NCBI GenBank assembly: GCA_015068395.1
Contig: SVKP01000093.1
Location: 1-53,210, forward strand
Direction: 5' to 3'
DNA: 53,210 nucleotides
From: Oscillospiraceae bacterium
GTDB lineage: Bacteria > Bacillota > Clostridia > Oscillospirales > Oscillospiraceae
In this document: positions 14,688 through 22,798 of the stretch, in pieces
Numbering within the stretch: position 1 is the first letter of the stretch
How the letters are laid out: each line of letters starts with the position of its first letter
The notes under the pieces: generated by a model
Database searches by the model: none
What the model saw: the letters and a program-made list of their open reading frames with translations, nothing else
Told to the model about the DNA's origin: nothing
Position numbers and translations under genes: made by a program

Positions 14688-15878
14688 ATGAACAATTTCA
14701 AGTATTATACGCCGACGCAGGTGGAGTTCGGCAGAGGGACCGCCGAAAGAGCGGGCGAGCTCGTGCGGCAGTTCGGCGGCACGAAGGTGCTGCTGCACTT
14801 TGGTGGAGGCAGCGTGAAGCGCAGCGGGCTGCTGGACCGCGTCGCCGCCTCGCTCAGCAATGCGGGGATCGCGTATGTGGAGCTGGGCGGCGTGGTGCCG
14901 AACCCCCGCGTTTCCAAGGTGCGCGAGGGCATTGAGCTGGCGCGGCGCGAGGGCGTTGACTTCCTGCTCGCCGTGGGCGGCGGCAGTGTCATCGACTCCG
15001 CCAAGGCAATCGGCTACGGGCTCGCCTATGACGGCGACGTATGGGATTTTTACGAGCACAAGCTTGCGCCCAAGGCGTGCGCGCCGGTTGGCTGTGTGCT
15101 GACGCTCGCCGCGACGGGCAGCGAAATGAGCGATTCCAGCGTCATCACCAACGAGGAAAACGGAAAAAAGCGCGGCGTCAACAGCGACCTGTGCCGCTGC
15201 CGCTTTGCGCTGCTGGACCCGGAGCTGACATTCACCGTGCCGCCGTATCAGACCGCCTCGGGCTGCGCGGACATCATCTCGCACACGATGGAGCGCTATT
15301 TCTGGGGCGAGGGGACCGTGGAGCCCACCGACTCCGTGGCGGAGGGACTTCTGCGCGCGATGCTTGAGATGTCGCGCCGCGTGATGCAGGACCCGCAGGA
15401 CTACGACGCGCGCGCCGCGGTCATGTGGGCGGGCAGCCTCTCCCACAACGGGCTGACTGGCTGCGGCAACGGCGGCCACGGGCGCGTGGGCGACTGGGCG
15501 TGCCACCAGCTTGAGCACGAGCTCAGCGGCATGTTCGACGTGACGCACGGCGCGGGCCTTGCCGCGATCTGGGAGGGCTGGTCGAGCTACGTGATGCCCT
15601 CCGCGCCCAAGCGCTTTGCCAGATTCGCGAGAAACGTCATGGGCGTCACCGAGACGGACGACATGCAGGCGGCAAAGGCGGGCATCGCGGCATACAAGGC
15701 GTTCCTGCACGAGATTGGGATGCCCACGAGCATCCGCGAGCTGGGCGTGGAGCTGAGCGACGAGCAGCTGGACAAGCTGGCGTATAACTGCTCGTTCGAG
15801 GGCACGCGCAGCATCGGCTCCATCCGCGTGCTTGAGCAGAAGGATATGCGCGAGGTCTACCGTCTGGCGCGAGGCTGA
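14688..15878 (+). CDS. Iron-containing alcohol dehydrogenase (YqhD/BDH type)
   Basis: A 396-residue group III alcohol dehydrogenase. It opens with FKYYTPTQVEFGRGT. The NAD(P)-binding GGGSVIDSAKA lies at about 98-108, preceded by LLHFGGGSVKRSGLLDRV, a feature of butanol dehydrogenase/YqhD proteins. Metal ligands are in CADIISHTMERYF (Asp and His, about 191-203) and HQLEHELSGMFDVTHGAGLA (two His, about 268-287). It should reduce aldehydes to alcohols in the cytoplasm. It begins 33 bp after the binding protein and 15 bp before the isomerase gene. An aldehyde-reducing role fits a pathway that makes acetaldehyde from deoxysugars (inference). Confidence 0.92.
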   Translation: MNNFKYYTPTQVEFGRGTAERAGELVRQFGGTKVLLHFGGGSVKRSGLLDRVAASLSNAGIAYVELGGVVPNPRVSKVREGIELARREGVDFLLAVGGGSVIDSAKAIGYGLAYDGDVWDFYEHKLAPKACAPVGCVLTLAATGSEMSDSSVITNEENGKKRGVNSDLCRCRFALLDPELTFTVPPYQTASGCADIISHTMERYFWGEGTVEPTDSVAEGLLRAMLEMSRRVMQDPQDYDARAAVMWAGSLSHNGLTGCGNGGHGRVGDWACHQLEHELSGMFDVTHGAGLAAIWEGWSSYVMPSAPKRFARFARNVMGVTETDDMQAAKAGIAAYKAFLHEIGMPTSIRELGVELSDEQLDKLAYNCSFEGTRSIGSIRVLEQKDMREVYRLARG

Positions 15879-15893
15879 CGAGGGGGACTCGAC

Positions 15894-16943
15894 ATGGAGA
15901 CGATCGACCACGTCCGGCTGAACGAGGACGGAACGAAGCTCGTCATTCTCGACCAGACCCAGCTTCCCAACCGCATGGAATACGCGGAGCTCTCGACGGC
16001 GGAGGAAATGTACGACGCGATCAAAAAGCTGCGCGTGCGCGGCGCGCCCTGTATCGGGATCTTTGCGGGCTTTGCCATGTTTGTGCTCGCGCAGGGCATT
16101 GACTTGTCGACTTATGGAGAATTTCGAGATAGATTTCACGAGCTTTCCGCCTATCTCAATTCCTCCCGGCCCACGGCGGTGAACCTCAGCTGGGCGCTGC
16201 GGCGAATGGAGCGCGTCGTGGAGGATCAGGCGCAGGCGCCGCGCGAGGAGCTGCTGCGCTGCCTGCGCGCGGAGGCGCAGGCGATCCTGGAGGAGGACAT
16301 TGCCATGTGCCGCGCGATCAGCGAGCACGGGCTGAGCCTCCTGCGGGAGGGCGACGGCGTGCTGACGCACTGCAACGCGGGTCCAATCGCAACATCCCGC
16401 TACGGCACCGCCATCGGGCCGTTGATCCTCGGCGCGGAGCGGGGGATGAAGCTCAGGGCGTTTGCCGACGAGACGCGCCCGCTGCTGCAAGGCGCGCGGC
16501 TGACGAGCTGGGAGCTGGATCGCGCGGGCGTGGACGTGACGCTCATCTGCGACAACATGGCGTCGATGGTGATGAAAAACGGCTGGGTGCAGTTCTGCTT
16601 CGTCGGCTGCGACCGCGTCGCCGCGAACGGCGACACGGCGAACAAGATCGGCACCTCGGGCGTCGCGATTCTGGCGAAGCACTATGGCATACCGTTCTAT
16701 GTGCTCGGCCCTACCTCGACGATCGACCTTGCCTGCCCCACGGGCGACGATATCAGGATCGAGCTGCGCGAGCCGGAGGAGATCAAAAAAATGTGGTATC
16801 GCGAGCCGATGGCACCGGAGTCAGTCAAGTGCTTCAATCCGTCGTTTGATGTAACAGACCATAGACTGATCGACGGGATCATTACGGAAAAGGGTATCTG
16901 CCGCGCTCCGTACACGGAGAGCCTTGCGGCACTGTTCCGATAA
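15894..16943 (+). CDS. mtnA: MtnA-like aldose-1-phosphate isomerase
   Basis: A 349-residue member of the MtnA/eIF2B-like family, the usual length. Diagnostic blocks are [12 protein letters not shown] (about 48-59; usual form RGAPAIG), THCNAG with the catalytic Cys (about 160-165), and [19 protein letters not shown] with the catalytic Asp (about 240-258). MtnA converts 5-methylthioribose-1-phosphate to the ribulose form; relatives isomerise 5-deoxyribose-1-phosphate or ribose-1-phosphate phosphates. The adjacent nucleoside phosphorylase could supply such a sugar-1-phosphate. Other methionine-salvage genes are absent from the window, so the true substrate is open. RBS GGGGG lies close before the ATG. 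Confidence 0.88.
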   Translation: METIDHVRLNEDGTKLVILDQTQLPNRMEYAELSTAEEMYDAIKKLRVRGAPCIGIFAGFAMFVLAQGIDLSTYGEFRDRFHELSAYLNSSRPTAVNLSWALRRMERVVEDQAQAPREELLRCLRAEAQAILEEDIAMCRAISEHGLSLLREGDGVLTHCNAGPIATSRYGTAIGPLILGAERGMKLRAFADETRPLLQGARLTSWELDRAGVDVTLICDNMASMVMKNGWVQFCFVGCDRVAANGDTANKIGTSGVAILAKHYGIPFYVLGPTSTIDLACPTGDDIRIELREPEEIKKMWYREPMAPESVKCFNPSFDVTDHRLIDGIITEKGICRAPYTESLAALFR

Positions 16944-16963
16944 AACGATAAGGAGAAACCGAT

Positions 16964-17692
16964 ATGTCTATCATTGAGTCCCCCTCCGCCTGCATTGCGG
17001 CGGAGGAAGGGAGCGTTGCCAAGGTCGTGCTGTTCCCCGGCGACCCGCTGCGGGCAAAGACGGTGGCGGAGAGCTACCTGGACAGCCCGGTGCTGTTCAA
17101 CACCGTGCGCAATATGTACGGATACACGGGGACCTATCACGGAAAGCGCATTTCGGTCATGGGCAGCGGCATGGGCATCCCGTCCGCGACGCTCTATGCC
17201 CACGAGCTGTTCCACTTTTACGGCGTGGAGGCGATCATCCGCATCGGCTCCGCGGGCGGCGTGGCGGAGGACGTGAAGCTGCGCGACCTGGTCGTGGCGA
17301 TGACCGCGTCCACGAACTCGCACTTTGCCGACCAGTACGGCTTTCCGGGACAGCTGACGCCGCAGGCGGACTACGAGATGCTGAAAACCGCGGTCGCCGC
17401 GGCGGAAAAGCTCGGCGTCCGCGCCCGCGTCGGCCAGGTGTTCACCGCGGACATGTTCTACAATTCCAATGAGAAGGCGGGGGAGATGTACCGCAAATTC
17501 GGCGTCCTCGCGCTTGAAATGGAGACCGCGGGCATCTACTGGGAGGCGATGGCGTCCGGCAAGCGCGCGCTGAGCCTTCTGTCGATCTCCGACCACATCT
17601 TCACCGGCGAGGGTCTGACCGCTGCCGAGCGGCAGGACAGCTTCCGCGAGATGATGGAGGTCGCGCTCGAAACCGCGTCCCAATTCGCGTGA
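16964..17692 (+). CDS. deoD: Purine nucleoside phosphorylase, DeoD type
   Basis: A 242-residue hexameric-type nucleoside phosphorylase. GDPLRAK (about 24-30) is the phosphate-binding start block, MGSGMGIPSATLYAHELF (about 64-81) and IRIGSAGG (about 90-97) are signature regions, LEMETAGIYWEA (about 183-194) binds ribose and SDHIFTGE (about 208-215) carries the base-contacting Asp. It cleaves purine (deoxy)nucleosides with phosphate to base and pentose-1-phosphate. It is 20 bp after the MtnA-like gene, with RBS AAGGAG, and overlaps the following acetyltransferase by 4 bp. Together with the isomerase it would move the pentose of a nucleoside into ketose-phosphate metabolism. Confidence 0.93.
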   Translation: MSIIESPSACIAAEEGSVAKVVLFPGDPLRAKTVAESYLDSPVLFNTVRNMYGYTGTYHGKRISVMGSGMGIPSATLYAHELFHFYGVEAIIRIGSAGGVAEDVKLRDLVVAMTASTNSHFADQYGFPGQLTPQADYEMLKTAVAAAEKLGVRARVGQVFTADMFYNSNEKAGEMYRKFGVLALEMETAGIYWEAMASGKRALSLLSISDHIFTGEGLTAAERQDSFREMMEVALETASQFA

Positions 17693-18192
17693 GCAATATG
17701 GACTTGCATCGCAAAATGGAGGCGCTTCCAAAGAAGCTGTTTTGCGGCGGGCGCGTTTCCATTCGCCCCATTGCGGACGATGACGACCTCTGGTATGCAA
17801 CGGTCGAATGCAGGCTGCTACCGGGACAGGAAGATTATGTAAACCCGGCGGGCTTTTCCATCGGACGGGCATATCTGCACCCCGAACAAAACTACCCCTG
17901 CGTGATCCTGAATGAGAGCGGCAGGCGCATCGGCTACATCGTGTTTCGTGAATGGCTCGGCGAGGGGAAAGCATACAGCTGGAGCTATTATCTTGACCAG
18001 GACAGCCAGGGGCAGGGATATGGGAAAGCCGCGGCAAATCTGGCGGCGAAGCTGCTCAAGGCTGCCGGACCGGATGTGCCTGTCAAGCTATCCACGGAGC
18101 AGGACAATCGGAAGGCGCAAAGACTCTATCAGGATATTGGCTTCCGGCGCTCCGATGAGATGGACGGGGACGATCTGGTATTCATTCTTTAA
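17689..18192 (+). CDS. GNAT-family acetyltransferase
   Basis: A 167-residue GNAT protein. The acetyl-CoA binding motif appears as QDSQGQGYGKAAANLAAKLL (about 104-123), a variant of RxxGxG/A in which the Arg is Gln, and the last strand contains NRKAQRLYQDIGFRRSDE (about 140-157). The substrate is unknown. A GTG start at 17689 overlaps the deoD stop (GTGA); ATG 17698 is an alternative three codons later, and neither has a clear RBS, pointing to translation coupled to deoD. It is the last gene of this operon, followed by a hairpin. Confidence 0.8.
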   Translation: MSNMDLHRKMEALPKKLFCGGRVSIRPIADDDDLWYATVECRLLPGQEDYVNPAGFSIGRAYLHPEQNYPCVILNESGRRIGYIVFREWLGEGKAYSWSYYLDQDSQGQGYGKAAANLAAKLLKAAGPDVPVKLSTEQDNRKAQRLYQDIGFRRSDEMDGDDLVFIL

Positions 18193-18199
18193 AATACGG

Positions 18200-18232
18200 A
18201 AGGGACTCTGCAATCAACGGCAGAGTCCCTTT
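18200..18232. terminator. Hairpin between convergent acetyltransferase genes
   Basis: AAGGGACTCTGC (18200-18211) pairs perfectly with GCAGAGTCCCTT (18220-18231). The plus-strand tail is short (TTTC). It probably ends both the 17689 gene and the minus-strand gene ending at 18247. Confidence 0.6.
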
Positions 18233-18246
18233 CAGCTTCAGATCAA

Positions 18247-18762
18247 TCAGCGGAAGGAATATTCCATCCCGTACTCCCAGTCGCAGGTTTCGCCGCTGAG
18301 ATAGTTTTGTGCGGGGTCCGTGGCGACGGTAAAGCCGCACGCCTCATGCGTTTTTATGGAGGCGGTGTTCTCCTTGTCGACGCAGTCGCAGATGCGAAGG
18401 GCTCCTAGCGGCTTGAGCTCTTCGATGATCCCGCGCAGCAGCTTCGCTGCGTAGCCGCGGCGGCGGTACGCGGGGTGTGTCTCCAACGCCTCCAGATAGT
18501 AAAGCCCTTCCCGTACCAGGGTCAGCCGCGCCGCGCTGACCCAGACGCCGCCTTCCTCAAGCACCCAATAGATGTGCCCCGGGCCGGTGAAGAAGCTGGT
18601 TTCCAGAAAGTCCAGAAAGTCGTGCTCCGCCATGGCGATCGCCTGCGCGCGGTCCTCGACGTTGGGATAGAAGCAGTCCGCGTTCACAGCGTTGCCCTCG
18701 GCGTAGAGGTCCATCAGCCTGCGAAAATCGATCTGCTTGAGAGCGGTAAATTGTAGAAGCAT
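18247..18762 (-). CDS. GNAT-family acetyltransferase
   Basis: A 171-residue GNAT protein. LEALETHPAYRRRGYAAKLL (about 94-113) is a well-formed acetyl-CoA pyrophosphate-binding segment (RRxGYA) and NTASIKTHEACGFTVATDP (about 132-150) is the typical C-terminal block. The substrate is unknown. RBS AGGAGG precedes the ATG at the end of the ABC exporter gene, from which it is separated by 12 bp, so it is the last gene of a three-gene minus-strand operon with the ABC exporter and fRMsr-like gene. Confidence 0.85.
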   Translation of the reverse strand: MLLQFTALKQIDFRRLMDLYAEGNAVNADCFYPNVEDRAQAIAMAEHDFLDFLETSFFTGPGHIYWVLEEGGVWVSAARLTLVREGLYYLEALETHPAYRRRGYAAKLLRGIIEELKPLGALRICDCVDKENTASIKTHEACGFTVATDPAQNYLSGETCDWEYGMEYSFR

Positions 18763-18774
18763 GCGGTCCTCCTG

Positions 18775-20517
18775 TCATTCCGTGAGCCGCTGCGCCTTTT
18801 GCAGCTCCGCGTAGACGCCGCCGCGCTCCATCAACTCGGCATGGCTGCCTATCTCGACGATGCGTCCGTCCTCCACCACCGCGATGCGGTCCGCGCCGCG
18901 GATGGTCGAGAGCCGATGCGCGATGATGATGCTCGTGCGGCCCTCGCTGAGCGTGTCGAGACTCTGCTGGATGCGCTGCTCGGTCACGCTGTCGAGCGCG
19001 CTGGTCGCCTCGTCGAGGATCAGAATGGGCGGGTCCTTCAAAAAGACGCGCGCAATCGAAATGCGCTGCTTCTGCCCGCCGGAGAGCATCACGCCGCGCT
19101 CGCCGATATAGGTGTCGTAGCCGTTGGGCATCGCAAGGATCTCGTCGTGGATCTCCGCGCGGATCGCGGCGCGCACGACCTCCTCGTCCGTCGCGTCGGG
19201 GCGCCCGTAGCGGATGTTCTCGCGCACGGTCCCGGCGAACATGAATACATCCTGCTGGATGATGCCGATGGCGCGGTGCAGGCTCTCCTGCGTGACGTCG
19301 CGCACATCCTGTCCGTCGACGGTGATGCGCCCCTCGCTGACGTCGTAAAAGCGGGGGATCAGGTGGCAGAGCGTCGTCTTGCCGCCGCCGGAGGGCCCGA
19401 CCAGCGCAAAGCTCTCGCCAGGGCGGATCGCAAGGTCGACGTCGCGCAGCGTCTCCGCGGTCTCATTGTAGTGGAAGCTGACGTGCTCGCAGCGGATCTC
19501 GCCGCGCACGTTGGCAAGCTCCTTCGCGTCGGGCGCGTCCTTGATCTCCGGCTCGGTGCGCATGATTTCCAGAAAACGCGTAAAGCAGGCGCTGCCCTGC
19601 GTGTACTGCTCCATGAACATCACCAGCTTGCGCAGCGGCGTGACGAAGGCGGAGACGTAGAGCGTGAAGGTCACGAGGTCGATGTAATCCATCTGCCCAC
19701 GCATGATGAGCACCCCGCCCACGCCGATGACCACAGCCTGCATGGCGCTGGTGGTGAACTCCATGCCCGCCTGAAAGAGCCCCATGGACTTGTAGTAGCC
19801 GCGCTTGGCGGTTTTGAACACGGTGTTGCCCTCGTTGAACTTGCGAAGCTCCTCGTCCTCGTTGGCGAACGCCTTCGCCGTGCGGACGCCGGAAATGCCG
19901 CTTTCGATGACTGCGTTGATCTCGGCGGTTTTGACCCGCAGTTCGGCGCTCGCGCGCTTCATTCTGAGGCGCTGATGCACGGTGAAGACCATGCACAGCG
20001 GCAGAAAGATCAGCAGCACGAGCGCAAGCTCCCAGCGGATCGTAAACATGACCGCCAGCGCGCCGACGAGCGTCAGCGTGCAGATGATGAGGTTTTCCGG
20101 CCCGTGGTGGGCGAGCTCCGTGATGTCGAACAAATCGTTCGTCACGCGGCTCATCAGCACGCCGGTGCGGTTGTGGTCAAAGAACGAGAAGCCGAGCGAC
20201 TGGATGTGCGTGAACACGTCGCGCCGCATGTCCGCCTCCACCAGCACGCCCACGCCGTGCCCGACCACGGTGATGACGTAGTACAGCGCGCCCTTGAGCA
20301 GGTACGCCGCGAGCATCACCGCGATGACCGTGAAAAACGCCGTGTACAGCTGCTGCGGCAGATACCGCTGCATCGCCGTGCGCGAGATAAAGGGAAAGAT
20401 CAGATCAATGGCGGAAACCGCCGTCGCGCACGCCATATCCAGAGCGAACAGCCCTTTGTAGGGGCCGAAGTACGACAAAAACACGCGCAGGGGGGCGCGA
20501 TGGAAGTCCCGCTTCAC
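18775..20517 (-). CDS. ABC exporter, fused permease and ATPase
   Basis: A 580-residue half-transporter (MsbA/BmrA-like). The N-terminal ~320 residues hold six membrane helices. The nucleotide-binding domain has Walker A GPSGGGKTTL (about 372-381), Q-loop IIQQDVFMF, signature LSGGQKQR (about 476-483), Walker B PPILILDEATSALDS (about 493-507) and switch His in IIAHRLST (about 527-534). It should export a lipid, peptide or drug as a homodimer. Start: GTG at 20517 overlaps the stop of the upstream gene (GTGA) and gives VKRDFHRAPLRVFLSYFGPY, a normal exporter N-terminus; the longer open frame upstream is shadow sequence. Confidence 0.92.
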   Translation of the reverse strand: MKRDFHRAPLRVFLSYFGPYKGLFALDMACATAVSAIDLIFPFISRTAMQRYLPQQLYTAFFTVIAVMLAAYLLKGALYYVITVVGHGVGVLVEADMRRDVFTHIQSLGFSFFDHNRTGVLMSRVTNDLFDITELAHHGPENLIICTLTLVGALAVMFTIRWELALVLLIFLPLCMVFTVHQRLRMKRASAELRVKTAEINAVIESGISGVRTAKAFANEDEELRKFNEGNTVFKTAKRGYYKSMGLFQAGMEFTTSAMQAVVIGVGGVLIMRGQMDYIDLVTFTLYVSAFVTPLRKLVMFMEQYTQGSACFTRFLEIMRTEPEIKDAPDAKELANVRGEIRCEHVSFHYNETAETLRDVDLAIRPGESFALVGPSGGGKTTLCHLIPRFYDVSEGRITVDGQDVRDVTQESLHRAIGIIQQDVFMFAGTVRENIRYGRPDATDEEVVRAAIRAEIHDEILAMPNGYDTYIGERGVMLSGGQKQRISIARVFLKDPPILILDEATSALDSVTEQRIQQSLDTLSEGRTSIIIAHRLSTIRGADRIAVVEDGRIVEIGSHAELMERGGVYAELQKAQRLTE

Positions 20518-20978
20518 AGCAGCGCCTCCAATTCCCGCTCCAGCGTCCGTGCAAGCAGCTCCAGCCCGAGCCGGTCCGTTTCCGAAAACCTGCCCGGCTG
20601 TGCGCTGTCCACGTCCAGCACGCCCACGACGTGTCCGGATCTGTGCAGCGGCACGACCACCTCGGACCGGGACGCCGCGTCGCAGGCGATGTGCCCCGGA
20701 AATTCCAGAACGTTGGGCACGGACTGCGTCTCGTCCTGCTCCACCGCCGTGCCGCATACGCCGCGTCCGGGACGGATCTCGATGCAGGCGGGCTTTCCCT
20801 GAAACGGCCCGAGTACCAGCACGCCGTCCTCCAGAAGATAGAAGCCCACCCAGTTGATCTCCTCCAGCGCGCCCCAGAGCAGCGCGGAGGCGTTGGCAAG
20901 GTTCGCGGTCAGATGCGGAACGTCGTGAATGAGCGCGGCAAGCTGCTCGTTCAGCAGACGGTAATCCTGTTCGGTCAT
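20514..20978 (-). CDS. Free methionine-(R)-sulfoxide reductase-like GAF protein
   Basis: A 154-residue single-GAF-domain protein, the normal length for fRMsr (YebR/MsrC type). INWVGFYLLEDGVLVLGPFQ (about 41-60), GRGVCGTAVEQDETQSVPNV with a conserved Cys (about 71-90), and FPGHIACDAASRSEVVVPL with a second Cys (about 94-112) match the catalytic signature. It reduces free Met-R-sulfoxide using thioredoxin-type reductant, repairing oxidised methionine in the cytoplasm. RBS AAGGAGG precedes the ATG. First gene of a minus-strand operon with the ABC exporter, from a promoter whose -35 overlaps that of the divergent GH5 gene. Confidence 0.88.
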   Translation of the reverse strand: MTEQDYRLLNEQLAALIHDVPHLTANLANASALLWGALEEINWVGFYLLEDGVLVLGPFQGKPACIEIRPGRGVCGTAVEQDETQSVPNVLEFPGHIACDAASRSEVVVPLHRSGHVVGVLDVDSAQPGRFSETDRLGLELLARTLERELEALL

Positions 20979-21009
20979 GGCGGTTCCTCCTTAAATCATA
21001 GCGTACTCT

Positions 21010-21060
21010 ATATTATTTTTTTTGCGGGGCGTTGTCAAGAATGGGATTCAATGTTATAAT
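21010..21060. promoter_or_regulatory. Divergent promoters with overlapping -35 boxes
   Basis: Plus strand: TTGTCA (21032-21037), 17 bp, TATAAT (21055-21060), driving the GH5 gene. Minus strand: TTGACA (21033-21038), 17 bp, TAATAT (21010-21015), driving the fRMsr/ABC/GNAT operon. The two -35 hexamers share five base pairs (TTGTCAA in total), so one polymerase should exclude the other. Confidence 0.75.
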
Positions 21061-21084
21061 CATAAAACGATGGGAGGCGATCGC

Positions 21085-22749
21085 GTGAGAAAATGGCTGT
21101 GCCGCGTGCTTGCGCTTTTCCTGCTTGCCTCGTTTGCCTCCGCCGGTTTCACGGGGGCGCTTCCGCCGGACGTGCCGGAGGACGCATGGTATGCCGCGGC
21201 AGTCGGCGAGATGTGGTCCGACGGCGTGCTGAAGGGGTACGAGGACGGCACGTTCCGCCCGGGGCGCACCATCTCCGCCGCGGAGTACGTCACTGTGCTG
21301 GCGCGGATGCTGGGGCTTTCCCCGGCTGCGCCGCAGTGCGCGCACTGGGCGTCCGGCTATACGGAGGCGGTGCGCGCGGCGGGCTGGTACGACTGGGACG
21401 AGCTGCCGCCGACGGGGGAACGCTTTGACGAGCCGATCACACGTCAGCTCGCCGTCAAGATAATGATGCGCGCACTCTATCCGGGACAGGACTATGAGTA
21501 CAACCGAGACGCCGGAAAGCTGAATGACTTTACAGAGCTGGAAGGACGCTATTATAACGAAGTCCTCGGCGCCTACGCGGCGGGCCTTGTCCTGGGCGAC
21601 GAGCACGGGAACTTCCGTCCGAAGGATGGCCTGACGCGCGCTGAGGCGTGCATGCTGCTCTACCGGGCAAGGCAGGGCAGCAGCGTGATGGCGCAGGAGC
21701 CCGCGGCGAAAACGCAGGGCGTCGTCCAGGAGACAACGTCGGACGCCGTGCCACGAACCCAGGGCGGCGTCAGCGAGAACGGCTGGCTGCACGTCGAGGG
21801 GACGCAGTTGTGCAACGAATCGGGCGAGCCGGTCGTCCTGCGGGGTATGAGCAGCCACGGGCTGCATTGGTTCCCGCAGTACACGAACGCGCAGTCGATC
21901 CGCAATACGGCGGCATACGGCGCGAACCTGTTCCGCGTGGCGATGTACACCGGCGAAGGCGGCTATCTGAGCCAGAGCGACGCGGTCCGGGAAAAGCTGA
22001 TCGCCGCGGTGGACGCCGCGATTGCGGCGGACGTCTATGTGATTATCGACTGGCACATCCTCTCCGACGGGAACCCAGCCGCACACACGGCGGAGGCGGC
22101 GGCATTCTTCCGGGACATGGCGCGGCGCTACGGCGACAGCCCGGCGGTGCTCTATGAGGTCTGCAACGAACCAAACGGGAACGTGACGTGGAAGAACGAT
22201 GTGAAGCCCTATGCCGCCGAGATTGTGCGCGCGATCCGCGAGGAAGCGCCGCGCTCCGTGATCCTGATTGGCAGCCCGACCTGGAGTCAGGATATCCACG
22301 AGGCGGCGGCGGACCCGCTCGCGGGCGAGAATTTGATGTACACGCTCCATTTTTACGCCGGGACACACGGCGCGGAGCTGCGCAAACGCATAGACGCCGC
22401 GCTTGCCGCGGGCCTTCCGATCTTTGCTTCGGAGTGGGGCACGAGCCGCGCGGACGGCGGCGGAGGCGTTTTCCTGAAGGAGAGCGGCGAATGGTTGGAC
22501 TTCCTCGACAAACGCGGTATCAGCTGGGCGAACTGGTCGCTGTGCGACAAGAACGAGAGCTCGGCGGCGCTCCGCCCGGGGACGCCGAACGACCGCATGT
22601 GGACGCAGGAGGACCTGAGCGAGTCCGGACGCTGGGTATTTTCTCATTTTACAGCAAACGCAAATAGTAGTTGCGTTTACTATAACAATTGGATCGCCGT
22701 TTCGCTCGCCGCGAACTGCGGCAACCGCGAAACATGGCTGATTTCGTAA
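21085..22749 (+). CDS. SLH-anchored glycoside hydrolase family 5 enzyme (endoglucanase-like)
   Basis: A 554-residue secreted protein. A signal peptide (KWLCRVLALFLLASFASA) precedes three S-layer homology repeats (about 27-205; FKGYEDGTFRP-type blocks at KGYEDGTFRPG and GDEHGNFRPKDGLTRAEA), which bind secondary cell-wall polymer. The GH5 domain (about 235-530) has the acid/base Glu in YEVCNEPNGNV and the nucleophile Glu in IFASEWGTSRADG, plus ISWANWSLCDK. It should cut beta-glucan-type polysaccharide at the cell surface. GTG 21085 is chosen: GGGAGG lies 7 nt upstream and the promoter predicts a start near 21067. The last ~30 residues after GRWVFSHF are unlike the domain and may be a 3' rearrangement. 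Confidence 0.87.
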   Translation: MRKWLCRVLALFLLASFASAGFTGALPPDVPEDAWYAAAVGEMWSDGVLKGYEDGTFRPGRTISAAEYVTVLARMLGLSPAAPQCAHWASGYTEAVRAAGWYDWDELPPTGERFDEPITRQLAVKIMMRALYPGQDYEYNRDAGKLNDFTELEGRYYNEVLGAYAAGLVLGDEHGNFRPKDGLTRAEACMLLYRARQGSSVMAQEPAAKTQGVVQETTSDAVPRTQGGVSENGWLHVEGTQLCNESGEPVVLRGMSSHGLHWFPQYTNAQSIRNTAAYGANLFRVAMYTGEGGYLSQSDAVREKLIAAVDAAIAADVYVIIDWHILSDGNPAAHTAEAAAFFRDMARRYGDSPAVLYEVCNEPNGNVTWKNDVKPYAAEIVRAIREEAPRSVILIGSPTWSQDIHEAAADPLAGENLMYTLHFYAGTHGAELRKRIDAALAAGLPIFASEWGTSRADGGGGVFLKESGEWLDFLDKRGISWANWSLCDKNESSAALRPGTPNDRMWTQEDLSESGRWVFSHFTANANSSCVYYNNWIAVSLAANCGNRETWLIS

Positions 22750-22776
22750 GCGCATTTTTTCAATTCGCTTACGAAA
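22742..22776. other. Hairpin at the 3' end of the GH5 gene
   Basis: TTTCGTAAGCG (22742-22752) pairs with CGCTTACGAAA (22766-22776) around a T-rich 13-nt loop. The TAA stop of the GH5 gene lies inside the left arm. The stem is followed by A rather than T on the plus strand, so it is not a standard terminator; it may protect the 3' end or be a partial terminator. Confidence 0.5.
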
Positions 22777-22798
22777 AAAACAAAGGAGAGAGCAGGAT

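Noticed and set aside
14682-16682. A 666-codon open frame on the minus strand opposite the ADH and MtnA-like genes
   Set aside because: Its translation is Arg/His/Ala-rich low-complexity sequence without family motifs, and both plus-strand genes are unmistakable. GC-rich codon bias keeps the antisense frame open.
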